Source: Paenibacillus sp. D2_2 (lineage in GTDB: Bacteria > Bacillota > Bacilli > Paenibacillales > Paenibacillaceae). From it: a DNA stretch of 64,000 bases. This document shows positions 1 through 7,873 of this stretch, one piece after another. The position numbers were made by a program, and so were the translations under genes. How positions within the stretch are numbered: position 1 is the stretch's first letter; every line of letters begins with the position of its first letter. The stretch spans positions 1,892,501 through 1,956,500 of the forward strand of contig NZ_CP133605.1 of NCBI RefSeq assembly GCF_031199965.1, given 5' to 3'. Below the pieces are notes generated by a model. It was not told the origin of the DNA. It did no database searches and was given only the letters and a program-made list of their open reading frames with translations.

Positions 1-2
1 GC

Positions 3-1313
3 TCTTGGAGCTTGAATGCTCATGAGCTGTCTCAATGGTTAAGTAGGCCAGTACAACAGATGAATGATCTGCTGTTTCGTGAGGTAATGCTTCGCTATGT
101 ACCTGATGATGTCGCTCTGACGCATTTTACCTTCAGGCTGATCGCAGCCGATCTGGTAGAAGGACAGTGGTACTCCTTACATGAGGTCCACGCTTCTCTG
201 ACGAAGCAAAGAATGCTCCATGAAGAGCTACCACAGGATAAGCTATTATGGATGAGAAGCTGGCTGGAGGCTCTATGCGGACTGGGTTGGTTGGATCTTG
301 GCGAGACCCAGGAAGGAGAGCTTGTATTTCGTTGGAGTATGAAGCCTTTATTTACCGAGCAGGATGCCATGTCCCTTCTTATAGCAGAGGAGTGCTTCTA
401 TATTCAGCCGGATTTTGAAATTATCGTACCGCCGGAGGTTTCCTACCGGGTACGCTGGGAGCTTGAGCTATATTGCGAGAACGTAACGATGGATGTCATG
501 TCCATTTATCGACTTAGTCGGACCAGTATAGCTGCCGCCACGCAGCAGGGGAGAACAGTAGAGGAAGCTATTGATTTCCTGCAAAATGGTTCGGCTGGCA
601 TTCCAGATAATGTCCTGCTGTCCCTGAAGCAATGGGCCAAGGAGATGGGCCGGACTTCTCTTGCTGAGGTCCAACTGCTTCGCTGCAAGGATGAAGAGGC
701 GGCTAGCAGGATTGCCGCTCATCCTGAACTGGGGGGCATGCTGGAGCAGATTGGACCACTCGTCTTCATCGTTGATCAGGATCGTCTGAACAAGGTGGAG
801 AAAGTTCTGGAGGAACTGAGTCTATCACCGCCCAGACCGGGCTTGGGACAATCATTGGAGTTGAAATATATTCAGCTGGAGACCGATGCGGAGATTGTGG
901 AACAAGAAGCTACTCATAATCGAGATATAACTGATCAACAAGCCTGGATATACAACGGGCGCGATTATCAGTTTTATGAGCGAGATATATCGATTCCTAA
1001 GGGTGATCAACTGTTCCCTGGAATGCAGGACATTCCTGGAGTATGGTTGAGAGAATTAAGGAAATACCATCCTTCTACAGCACGTAAGATCGCCCAGCAG
1101 GCCTTAGAGTGGAAGGCAAAAATGATATTGAAAATGGACGAGCAGTTGGCGGAATTTATTCCCGAGCGGATGGAGGGTGAAGAAAGTTGGCATATTCATG
1201 GTCTGCTCATGAATTTAGGCATGGATGGGAAGGATACGGGACAGGCACTACGCCAAGCTTCTCTTACGCCGGAGCAGTGGGATGAGATGCGAATTCTTCT
1301 GCCAGAATTATAA
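3..1313 (+). CDS. Helicase-associated (XPB/Ssl2 C-terminal-like) protein, 5' partial
   Basis: The reading frame is open to the left edge of the window, so this is probably the C-terminal part of a longer protein; the first in-frame start-like codon is TTG at 12. The visible part is about 433 residues. The segment around residues 130-150 (FYIQPDFEIIVPPEVSYR) resembles the 'iqpdleivvpp' motif of the helicase-associated C-terminal domain found in XPB/Ssl2-like bacterial proteins (Helicase_C_3-type). The rest is alpha-helical and charged, with no signal peptide or membrane segment. No Walker motifs are seen in the visible part, so the ATPase domain, if there is one, lies outside the window. The gene precedes ricF-ylbG, separated by a short interspersed repeat. 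The family assignment comes from motif recall and the exact function is unknown. Confidence 0.6.
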   Translation, partial: SWSLNAHELSQWLSRPVQQMNDLLFREVMLRYVPDDVALTHFTFRLIAADLVEGQWYSLHEVHASLTKQRMLHEELPQDKLLWMRSWLEALCGLGWLDLGETQEGELVFRWSMKPLFTEQDAMSLLIAEECFYIQPDFEIIVPPEVSYRVRWELELYCENVTMDVMSIYRLSRTSIAAATQQGRTVEEAIDFLQNGSAGIPDNVLLSLKQWAKEMGRTSLAEVQLLRCKDEEAASRIAAHPELGGMLEQIGPLVFIVDQDRLNKVEKVLEELSLSPPRPGLGQSLELKYIQLETDAEIVEQEATHNRDITDQQAWIYNGRDYQFYERDISIPKGDQLFPGMQDIPGVWLRELRKYHPSTARKIAQQALEWKAKMILKMDEQLAEFIPERMEGEESWHIHGLLMNLGMDGKDTGQALRQASLTPEQWDEMRILLPEL

Positions 1314-1319
1314 GTACGA

Positions 1320-1408
1320 GTTTAAAAAGTCAGATTTTCAGCACCGTGTTAGATATAGAATTTATTAAGTTTTCAGCGGGGGACTTTTTAACAACCTCTA
1401 TAAGACCT
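1320..1408 (+). repeat. Short copy of the GTTCAAAAAGTCCG interspersed repeat
   Basis: The left end reads GTTTAAAAAGTCAGATTTTC and the right end reads GGACTTTTTAACAACCTC, an imperfect terminal inverted repeat. The middle carries the module GTTAGATATAGAAT found in the long copy at 5321-5632, but only its left half. This copy therefore looks like an internal-deletion derivative of that element. It lies between the helicase-associated gene and ricF. Confidence 0.65.
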
Positions 1409-1533
1409 CTTTTCGCTCAGGTAGAGAGTATGATATGATTACTTCGTCGACTGTAGTCAATGAAGTAAGTCGCAAACGGCGGATGGAATGACTTGTCGTC
1501 GCAAATAATTGCATAGAATCGAGTTGATCATTC

Positions 1534-1995
1534 ATGAGCGTAACAGAGCGAGTTACGGTTGATATGGCCGAAGTACTGACATACGCCTATGAATTGGGTG
1601 ATATGATAAATAATTCTACTGCTGTCTCTGATTATTTATTTTGGAAGCAGCGTGTGGAGGAAAGTGCGGAAATTCAGAATCTAATCCGGAAATTGGACGC
1701 ACAAAAAGAACTGTTCGAGGAGACTCAGCGGTTCGGACATTTCCACCCCAACTATCACGAAGCAAAGGATCGGGTCACGGCGGTGGAGCTTGAACTGGAA
1801 CAGTTCGAGGCAGTAAGTAAATTCAAGGCGGCCGAAGCGGAGCTGGATGGTATCCTGCATCAAATGTCTGAGATCATTGCCTATTCGGTCTCCGATACGA
1901 TTAAGGTACCCAGCAATGATCCGAATCCCTCATCTGGATGTGGTTGCGGAGCGGCGGGTCATGCAGCTGCGGATAACGAACTGTACAAGCAATGA
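1534..1995 (+). CDS. ricF: YlbF/RicF family regulator of RNA maturation and development
   Basis: The product has 153 residues, close to the about 149 of B. subtilis RicF (YlbF). It is mostly alpha-helical (Com_YlbF-type) and ends in a cysteine-rich tail, SGCGCGAAGH near residues 132-141. In B. subtilis RicF forms the Y-complex with RicA and RicT. That complex binds iron-sulfur clusters, promotes maturation of polycistronic mRNAs with RNase Y, and affects sporulation, competence and biofilm formation; the C-terminal cysteines fit cluster binding. The start at ATG 1534 has only a weak ribosome binding site (GAGTTGATC). The next gene is the YlbG homologue, the same pairing as in B. subtilis. The identification rests on length, helical composition, Cys tail and context. 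Confidence 0.85.
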   Translation: MSVTERVTVDMAEVLTYAYELGDMINNSTAVSDYLFWKQRVEESAEIQNLIRKLDAQKELFEETQRFGHFHPNYHEAKDRVTAVELELEQFEAVSKFKAAEAELDGILHQMSEIIAYSVSDTIKVPSNDPNPSSGCGCGAAGHAAADNELYKQ

Positions 1996-2061
1996 CTGAA
2001 GGTTGCCATACTTGAAGAGGCTATGGCAGGCTGCATAGAGATAGTCGAAAGGAGAGGAAGC

Positions 2062-2325
2062 ATGTTTCCGGAGCGTACAGGCTACATTATTTGGGTAAGC
2101 GATTTGAAAGCGGCTAGAAATTTGGAGAAATACGGGAGCGTGCACTACTTATCCCGGCGGATGCATTATGTTGTTATGTATGTAAGCGCGGAGCGTGCCG
2201 AGGATACGATGAAGAATATTCGCCGTCTTCCTTATGTGCGCAAAATTGAGCGCTCGTATCGCAACGAGATTAAGACGGAATACAGTAAAGACGTTCCGGA
2301 TAAGACGCAATACTACGGCTTATAG
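2062..2325 (+). CDS. ylbG: YlbG family protein (DUF2129)
   Basis: A small protein of 87 residues beginning MFPERTGYIIWVSDLK, with the compact alpha/beta pattern of the YlbG/DUF2129 family. The frame extends upstream to an ATG at 2023, but AAAGGAGAGGAAGC sits directly in front of ATG 2062, so that start is preferred. It lies 66 bases downstream of ricF and is probably co-transcribed with it, as in B. subtilis. A strong terminator follows at 2372. The family's molecular function is not established; conserved co-occurrence with ricF suggests a link to the same RNA-maturation complex, but that is inference. Confidence 0.85.
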   Translation: MFPERTGYIIWVSDLKAARNLEKYGSVHYLSRRMHYVVMYVSAERAEDTMKNIRRLPYVRKIERSYRNEIKTEYSKDVPDKTQYYGL

Positions 2326-2371
2326 CCTTGGAATGCGATCTGAAATATGTTTCTGAGTGGGGATTTTAGAA

Positions 2372-2401
2372 GCAGCGGCAGATTCTTGCCGCTGTTTTTT
2401 T
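2372..2401 (+). terminator. Rho-independent terminator after ricF-ylbG
   Basis: The arms CAGCGGCA and TGCCGCTG pair perfectly around a six-base loop and are followed by seven T residues. It ends the ricF-ylbG unit. Confidence 0.9.
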
Positions 2402-2568
2402 GTTTTGTCAATAATTCCGAAAAAGCTAATAATAGTATGAAAGATCTATATCTTTTTATCTTATTAGCCCAATTTAACCGGATGCTGATCTTGTAGAATT
2501 ATAGGTTATAATGTAATATAATAGGCAAATATACATAGTTACAAAGTCCTATCGATGCGAGGTGCGGC

Positions 2569-3006
2569 ATGAGAGACAAGGCTACAGAACGATGGGGAAC
2601 CTATGAAGCTTTCCATGTTCCTCTGGGCGATAAAAGAATCGCTGATATCGTGATAACCAATCATGCCAAGGTCAGGTACGAGGATCGTATTAAGGATACC
2701 AAGGCCCGGTATGAAGATATCGCTCTTTGGCTGTGGGAACGCCTAAAACAAGGTCGGATAACCCCTTATTATAGAAAAGAAGAAGACGTATATTTAGTGG
2801 ATGATGACATCGTGATGGTTGCTGAGTTTAACGAGTTACCCGGAGAATTCGATCTAGCGGGACGACCGCTGCATCGTATGATCATCGTGACCTTCCTTGG
2901 CTTGATGTCGGAGACAATTGAGCTCCGTGATTTGAAATCGTATTATTCCTGGCTTCGCCATTCGCGGCGTATGACCTTGATGAAGAATAGCCGTAAACGA
3001 AAATAA
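2569..3006 (+). CDS. Conserved hypothetical protein
   Basis: The product has 145 residues and I do not recognise its family with confidence. It has no signal peptide or membrane helix. It starts MRDKATERWGTYEAFHVPLG, is rich in charged residues, and ends with a strongly basic segment (RHSRRMTLMKNSRKRK) that could bind nucleic acid or simply aid solubility. The start ATG 2569 is preceded by GAGGTGCGGC. Upstream, 2402-2568 is AT-rich with two TATAAT hexamers (2507-2512 and 2517-2522), so a promoter probably lies there, although no good -35 box is visible. Terminators flank it on both sides, so it is likely transcribed alone. Confidence 0.7.
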   Translation: MRDKATERWGTYEAFHVPLGDKRIADIVITNHAKVRYEDRIKDTKARYEDIALWLWERLKQGRITPYYRKEEDVYLVDDDIVMVAEFNELPGEFDLAGRPLHRMIIVTFLGLMSETIELRDLKSYYSWLRHSRRMTLMKNSRKRK

Positions 3007-3082
3007 GATCGGAACGTGCGAGGCGGAAGTGTCAGGAGTGCAAGTGACTGTCAACTACATACGATAATGGAGCAATTTTTAG

Positions 3083-3128
3083 GAGCCTTCCCTTGGTAGT
3101 ATAACTACTTAGGGACGGCCTCTTTTTT
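3083..3128 (+). terminator. Rho-independent terminator
   Basis: An imperfect long hairpin (GTAGT/ACTAC at the tip, CCCT/AGGG below, GAG/CTC at the base) is followed by seven T residues. It ends transcription of the 2569-3006 gene before the LysR gene. Confidence 0.75.
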
Positions 3129-3171
3129 TGTCATGTCCACCATGCTATTGTAAGAAAAGGGGGGATCAGAG

Positions 3172-4077
3172 TTGGCTTTAAATTTTCATCAATTACATAT
3201 TTTTTATACCGTGGCCGAGCGGGGGAGCTTCTCAGCGGCAGCTCAGGCACTTCATATGACACAGCCTGCGGTTACGATGCAGATTCAATCGCTGGAGGAT
3301 TACTTCGGTAGTAAGCTGTTGGTACGCTCTACGAAGAGGGTTGAGCTTACGGAAGCGGGCCAGACTCTGTATCCGTATGCGAAGCGAAGCATCGAGCTGA
3401 TGCGGGATGCCGAGAAGGCAATGTCTCGACATACTTATATGTTGGAGGGCAGACTGCAGCTTGGGGCCAGCCTGACTATCGGCGAGTATGTACTTCCGAG
3501 GCTGTTGGGACCTTTCGCTAGTCAATGTCCACATATTTCTATATCCCTCAAAGTGATGAACACGACGCAAATTATCGACGAGATCGTTAGTCATCAATTG
3601 AATTTCGGGTTAGTAGAAGCTCCGGTTCATCATCCAGATCTGAGCTTTGAGCCAGTGATGGAGGATGAACTGAAGCTAATTGTACCTGCCGAGCACCCAT
3701 TGGCGGAGCGGGAGCGGGTGACACTCCAAGAAGTAGTCAGCTATCCTTTCGTGTTAAGGGAGAAGGGCTCTGGAACGCGCCAAGTGATGGAATCGGAGCT
3801 GACGCATAGAGGGTTTGAGCCAGATCGAATCGAGTCTGTGATGGAGCTGGGAAGTACGGGAGCGGTCAAGTCAGCAGTGGAATCGGGGATTGGCATTACA
3901 ATCATCTCACCTTCTTCGGTGAAGCATGAACAAGCGCTCGGATTACTGAAAGTTATTGATATTGAGGATGCCGAGTTTAAGCGAAAATTTTACGCGGTTC
4001 ATTTGAAGTCGACCTTGCTGCCAGTCCCTGCGGTTACTTTTCTTACTTTTTTGAGAGAATATGGACAGTCTCTGTAG
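3172..4077 (+). CDS. LysR family transcriptional regulator
   Basis: The product has 301 residues, typical for LysR. The N-terminal winged helix-turn-helix is clear: FSAAAQALHMTQPAVTMQIQ at about residues 20-40, followed by the LVRSTKRVELTEAG wing. A periplasmic-binding-protein-like effector domain spans about residues 90-295. The start is TTG 3172 with the strong ribosome binding site AAGGGGGGATCAGAG. The architecture resembles CysL/CbbR-type regulators, but the effector cannot be read from the sequence. It precedes the PHP gene by 81 bases in the same direction; whether they share a transcript is not clear. Confidence 0.88.
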   Translation: MALNFHQLHIFYTVAERGSFSAAAQALHMTQPAVTMQIQSLEDYFGSKLLVRSTKRVELTEAGQTLYPYAKRSIELMRDAEKAMSRHTYMLEGRLQLGASLTIGEYVLPRLLGPFASQCPHISISLKVMNTTQIIDEIVSHQLNFGLVEAPVHHPDLSFEPVMEDELKLIVPAEHPLAERERVTLQEVVSYPFVLREKGSGTRQVMESELTHRGFEPDRIESVMELGSTGAVKSAVESGIGITIISPSSVKHEQALGLLKVIDIEDAEFKRKFYAVHLKSTLLPVPAVTFLTFLREYGQSL

Positions 4078-4158
4078 ATGCTAATTATGGTAGTGGCTTA
4101 GCAACTCTCGGATCGGAATTTATTTATATATATTACAATTATGAGGATGTGAAGATTA

Positions 4159-5028
4159 ATGAAGGAGACCAGAGAATCGATGTATGATTTACATACCCAT
4201 AGTCGTGCTTCTGACGGGATGAATACTCCAGAGGAAAATGTGATCTTGGCGAAGGAGAATGGGCTGACCGGACTTGCCGTGACCGATCATGATACCGTGG
4301 CCGGAATCGCTTTGGCTCTGGCAGAAGGTGAACGGATCGGTGTTGATGTTATTCCAGGTGTAGAGATAAGTACCCAAGCAGGAGGTAAGGATATTCATGT
4401 GCTTGGATATTTTTTGAATTATAAGGATCCCGTTCTGCTAGAGCGGCTGTCTGGGCTCCGTGCAACACGTGATGCCCGTAATGAGCAGATTATTAGCAAT
4501 CTTCAAGGTTTGGGCCTGTCGATTACCCTGCAAGAGGTTATCGATGGATTAGGCCGCATTTTGCGCCCGGATGAGAGCTTAGGACGACCGCATATTGCTG
4601 ATGCGCTGGTGCGAAAAGGCTATGTCCGTGATATGCGCGATGCCTTTGATCGATATTTGGCTGAAGGGAAGCCCGGCTATGCAGCTCAGCCGAGAATATC
4701 ACCGCAGCAAGCGATAGAGTGGATTCGCGAAGCAGGCGGTGCTCCGGTGATCGCCCATCCTGGCTTATACGGGGATGACGAGTTGGTCCGTACGATTATT
4801 GAAGCAGGCCGGCCTGCCGGAATCGAGGTATATCACTCGGACCACGGGCCTGCCGAGGAACATAGATATTTGACGATCGCTAGTGAGTATCATTTGATTC
4901 CAACGGGGGGATCCGATTATCATGGCGTCAGGCAGGGCGTTGTGTTTCATGGCGACCTTGGCAGTCGCTTCGTTACAGGAGAGACCGTGGAACGGCTGAG
5001 GCAAGCCGCCCAATCGCCCAACAATTGA
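4159..5028 (+). CDS. PHP-domain phosphoesterase (TrpH/YciV-like)
   Basis: The product has 289 residues. The metal-binding PHP motifs occur in order: HTHSRASDG (about residue 12), TDHDT, GVEIS, RPHIA, IAHPG and GSDYHG near the C-terminus. This is the arrangement of the TrpH/YciV/RNase AM group, whose studied members remove nucleotides from the 5' ends of short RNAs or hydrolyse 3',5'-nucleoside bisphosphates using a trinuclear metal centre. It is probably a cytoplasmic hydrolase, but its substrate here is not shown. Two starts are possible: ATG 4159 (after GAGGATGTGAAGATTA) or ATG 4180 (after AAGGAG), differing by seven residues. A repeat-filled gap of about 600 bases follows. Confidence 0.85.
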   Translation: MKETRESMYDLHTHSRASDGMNTPEENVILAKENGLTGLAVTDHDTVAGIALALAEGERIGVDVIPGVEISTQAGGKDIHVLGYFLNYKDPVLLERLSGLRATRDARNEQIISNLQGLGLSITLQEVIDGLGRILRPDESLGRPHIADALVRKGYVRDMRDAFDRYLAEGKPGYAAQPRISPQQAIEWIREAGGAPVIAHPGLYGDDELVRTIIEAGRPAGIEVYHSDHGPAEEHRYLTIASEYHLIPTGGSDYHGVRQGVVFHGDLGSRFVTGETVERLRQAAQSPNN

Positions 5029-5125
5029 GAGGGTAAAGGGCGGCGATATCTGATATAGTAGAGATTATTACTCTATCAGAACAGTATGCGTGGCTTCGAG
5101 TGAATTACTATAACGTTATGTTTCT

Positions 5126-5306
5126 AACGAAACAACAGATCGCTATTTACTCAAAAACAAAGGCAAAGGAAATCTAACGAAACACCATATCGTTATTTAG
5201 AAGAAAATCAGCTTTTGAGCCCTTAATTGGCTTGAATAACGATACCGAGTTTCGTTAAATTTTTTTGTAGTCGATTTTGGCTCAAATAGCGATACCACGT
5301 TTCGTT
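5126..5306. repeat. Four-unit inverted array of an AACGAAAC...CGCTATTT repeat
   Basis: Two direct units (5126-5148 and 5176-5198), about 50 bases apart, have the form AACGAAACNNNNNATCGYTATTT. Two inverted units follow at 5235-5256 and 5284-5306, with the same spacing. The whole block can therefore fold into two nested stems, the outer pair 5126/5306 and the inner pair 5176/5256. The array is intergenic, between the PHP gene and the HAD gene. Confidence 0.75.
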
Positions 5307-5320
5307 AGAGATTAAATAAA

Positions 5321-5632
5321 AGTTCAAAAAGTCCGGTTTTCAGCACCGAAGCTTATGCTTCCGATGTGCGTTTTTTCAAAACGCTTCAGTTGGATGAAGC
5401 TAGGGTCTGAGAAGCGGAGCGTACGTAGTTTGTACGTGAGCATCGGAAGGCCTGGGTGATGTCGTAGATACTTCCTGATTCACTTCGTGTTAGATATAGA
5501 ATTAATAAGTTATCAGCGTAGCTGATGTAATTCTATATCGCAAGAAAACCTACCTTTGAATCGCGGTCGCTCATCCATGAATTGGCCTCGATTGGTTTTC
5601 TTATCAAAAGCGGACTTTTTGAACTACCTCTT
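5321..5632 (+). repeat. Long copy of the GTTCAAAAAGTCCG interspersed repeat
   Basis: The left end is AGTTCAAAAAGTCCGGTTTT and the right end is CGGACTTTTTGAACTACCTCTT, forming a terminal inverted repeat. Inside are several stems: CTTCCGATG (5358-5366) with CATCGGAAG (5441-5449), a GCGTTTT/AAAACGC hairpin, and a long hairpin at 5493-5539 with perfect arms GATATAGAATTA/TAATTCTATATC and an ATCAGC-GTA-GCTGAT tip. The core GGATGAAGCTAGGGTCTGAG also occurs in the 54481 copy. The right end finishes 15 bases before the HAD gene, so transcripts of that gene probably carry element sequence. Confidence 0.8.
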
Positions 5633-5647
5633 AAAAAGGATGGCTGC

Positions 5648-6475
5648 ATGATGACTTATAAAATGATAGTACTAGATTTAGATGATACTTTACTCCGTGA
5701 TGATGGGACGATCTCGCCCCGTAATAAACAAGCGCTGATGTCTGCACAGGAAGCCGGCGTAAAAGTTGTGCTGGCATCTGGAAGACCTACGTATGCGATG
5801 AAATCACTGGCTGATGAGCTGGAGCTTGAGCGGTTCGGAAGTTATATTCTATCGTTCAACGGAGCGAAGATTATTAATTGGAAGACGCGGGAGGAACCGT
5901 TCAGCAGCACATTGACCCCGGAGACAGCCCACGCTCTTTATGAGATGAGTATTGAGGAGGGCGTATCAGCGTTGACGTATGTCGGCGACGATATTGTGAC
6001 GGAGCAGGCGAACGAGTACACTCATATAGAAGCACAAATTACCGGAATGAAGATTGCTGAAGTACCTAGCTTCATCGAGGCGGTTCAAGTTCCGGTTGTG
6101 AAGGTGCTGATGGTTGAAGACCCGGACAAGCTTGTAAGGGTTGAAGAGAAGTTAAAAGTGAAGTTAGCCGGAAAATTGAACGTTATGCGCTCCAAGCCAT
6201 TTTTCCTAGAGTTTACGGAGAATGGCGTCAATAAAGGAACCAGCCTGCATCACTTAATTAAAAAGTTGGGGATTGAACGTTCTGAAGTGATTGCGATGGG
6301 CGATGGGTACAACGATGTAGCGATGCTTGAATTTGCTGGTCTAGGGGTTGCAATGGGCAATGCTCCCGAGGAGATCAAAGCGTTGGCCGATTATGTCACA
6401 GATACGAATATGAATGATGGCGTAGCTCAGGTCGTGGAGTCATTTATTCTGAAAGACCTGATTCCAACGACATAA
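5648..6475 (+). CDS. Cof-type HAD-IIB family phosphatase
   Basis: The product has about 275 residues, the usual length for Cof/YidA-type HAD hydrolases. Motif I is VLDLDDTLLRDDG near the N-terminus, with the nucleophile and general-acid aspartates. Motif II is ASGRPT, motif III is the conserved Lys region around NVMRSKPFFLE, and motif IV is MGDGYNDVAMLE. The cap between motifs II and III is the IIB alpha/beta type. Members dephosphorylate sugar phosphates, flavin mononucleotide or pyridoxal phosphate; the substrate here is not known. The frame runs upstream into the repeat (ATG at 5582), but AAAAAGGATGGCTGC before ATG 5648 supports that start (5651 is a close alternative). A hairpin terminator follows. 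Confidence 0.9.
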   Translation: MMTYKMIVLDLDDTLLRDDGTISPRNKQALMSAQEAGVKVVLASGRPTYAMKSLADELELERFGSYILSFNGAKIINWKTREEPFSSTLTPETAHALYEMSIEEGVSALTYVGDDIVTEQANEYTHIEAQITGMKIAEVPSFIEAVQVPVVKVLMVEDPDKLVRVEEKLKVKLAGKLNVMRSKPFFLEFTENGVNKGTSLHHLIKKLGIERSEVIAMGDGYNDVAMLEFAGLGVAMGNAPEEIKALADYVTDTNMNDGVAQVVESFILKDLIPTT

Positions 6476-6497
6476 CACATATATGTGCATACGCAAG

Positions 6498-6526
6498 TGC
6501 TCCCCGGTATGGGGAGCATTCATTTT
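6498..6526 (+). terminator. Probable terminator after the HAD gene
   Basis: A perfect TGCTCCCC/GGGGAGCA hairpin with a short loop is followed by a T-rich stretch (TTCATTTT). The T tract is interrupted, so strength is uncertain. Confidence 0.65.
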
Positions 6527-6578
6527 AGGATAAGCTTTTAATTGCCAAACTTAATTGGAGGAAGTGAGGAATTATATA

Positions 6579-7268
6579 ATGGCGAAATCAATTGTTGAGA
6601 AGCTGAATTTGCATAAGTACGACCGAGTTGCGGTATTGAATAAACCGGATGGCTCGGATTATCTTGAGGAGTTAAGTGGTTATGATGCGGTGCTTGAGGA
6701 TCAAGCGTATGATCTCATATTCGCATTTGTATTAGATATGAAATCACTGCAGGAACTGGTTGATCACATCATCAAGCACCAGAACCTCCAAAGCGGGGGC
6801 TATCTCTTTGTTGCTTATCCTAAGAAGGGCAATAAGGTGTATCCGACCTACATTCATCGCGATGATCTGTTTCCGGGCCTTGGCAGTGATGAGGATGGTT
6901 TTATCGGAACAAGCACGATAAAATTCGCTCGTATGGTCGGTCTGGATGACGTCTTTACTGTCATCGGGTTCAAAGAAGATACCAAAGGTAAAAATAAGAG
7001 CATAGGCAGCACCTCCGCAAAACCGAGTCAGCGCGTAGGGGACTATATCGCTTTCATCCCTAACATTGAGAAGGATTTGGAAGACACCCCGGAGTTACTG
7101 ACCTTCTACAGCTCGCTTACTCCGGGATACCGTAAGGATTGGGCGCGTTATGTCTACAGCGCAAAGCAGGAGGAGACGGTGGCGAAGCGCCGCGAGGAGA
7201 TGAAGATGATTCTTCAGGCTGGTTACAAGACCCGTGAGCTTTACCGCCAATCCCAAGCCCAATCTTGA
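6579..7268 (+). CDS. YdeI/OmpD-associated (OmdA) family protein
   Basis: The product has 229 residues. The C-terminal 60 residues (FYSSLTPGYRKDWARYVYSA, then TVAKRREEMKMILQAG) match the OmdA signature, in which a helix ending in 'AK' is followed by 'eTRerRi...ll..Gk'. The N-terminal 150 residues (LNLHKYDRVAVLNKPDG) form a separate alpha/beta domain of unknown function that is also seen in Firmicute members. OmdA homologues have been linked to bacteriocin or cationic-peptide tolerance, but a biochemical role is not established. Start ATG 6579 follows GTGAGGAATTATATA; the upstream TTG 6555 lies in the Shine-Dalgarno region. The gene stands alone between a terminator and the convergent reductase gene. 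Confidence 0.75.
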   Translation: MAKSIVEKLNLHKYDRVAVLNKPDGSDYLEELSGYDAVLEDQAYDLIFAFVLDMKSLQELVDHIIKHQNLQSGGYLFVAYPKKGNKVYPTYIHRDDLFPGLGSDEDGFIGTSTIKFARMVGLDDVFTVIGFKEDTKGKNKSIGSTSAKPSQRVGDYIAFIPNIEKDLEDTPELLTFYSSLTPGYRKDWARYVYSAKQEETVAKRREEMKMILQAGYKTRELYRQSQAQS

Positions 7269-7284
7269 TTCAGTTATGATCCGT

Positions 7285-7809
7285 CTAAACTGTATAGACT
7301 AATGAGACGAATTGCCCCATTTGTTCTATATGCTTTAAGCGAAAAGCACTTGGGACTGTTCCCTGTGGAAACAGTGGAATACCCTCTCCGAGGATCTTTG
7401 GGGTAACGGTAATATAGAGTTCGTCCAGTAAACGTGCTTCCAGGAAGCCCGCTACAAGCTGTCCGCCGCCGACAAGCCAGACATCACCATCAGAATCGGC
7501 TTTTAAGCGTGGGATTAGAGTGTCCAGAGCCTCATTCGTAAATGTAACGTGTGGGGCTGGAGGATGCTCCTTCCTGGACAGGACATAACATGGCTTATCT
7601 GCATATGGGAACTCCTCGGATAGCTTAAGTATTTCGTCATACGTAAGCCGCCCCATCACCACCGTGCCCACGGTACTGTAAAATTCACCATACCCGTTAT
7701 CTCCTCCGTCTCCTTCCACATCAAAGAGCCAATCGACAGAACCGTCAGTTCTGGCAATATAGCCATCCAGACTCATCGCGACGTATAACACGATTTTATT
7801 GTTTTTCAT
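7285..7809 (-). CDS. Dihydrofolate reductase-like (RibD C-terminal domain) protein
   Basis: The product has 174 residues on the minus strand. The start MKNNKIVLYVAMSLDGYIAR is the classic opening of the YyaP/YwjB-type RibD C-terminal family. Further motifs are GTVVMGRLTYDEI, VLSRKEHP, VWLVGGGQLV (dinucleotide binding) and LYITVTPKILGEGIPLF. These proteins share the DHFR fold and are presumed NADPH-dependent reductases, but substrates are usually unknown. The ribosome binding site on the minus strand is AAGGGAGCGAT ahead of ATG 7809. The gene is divergent from the WYL regulator at 7874 with 64 bases between the starts, so that regulator may control it. Confidence 0.88.
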   Translation of the reverse strand: MKNNKIVLYVAMSLDGYIARTDGSVDWLFDVEGDGGDNGYGEFYSTVGTVVMGRLTYDEILKLSEEFPYADKPCYVLSRKEHPPAPHVTFTNEALDTLIPRLKADSDGDVWLVGGGQLVAGFLEARLLDELYITVTPKILGEGIPLFPQGTVPSAFRLKHIEQMGQFVSLVYTV

Positions 7810-7873
7810 TTTTTATCGCTCCCTTCTATAGATTATGTTACATTTGAATTATGACAATACTTGACGTAATTAG

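Noticed and set aside
5582-5647. Longer start for the HAD phosphatase within the repeat
   Set aside because: The first 22 codons would be encoded by the repeat end, while a good ribosome binding site and the family N-terminus point to ATG 5648.
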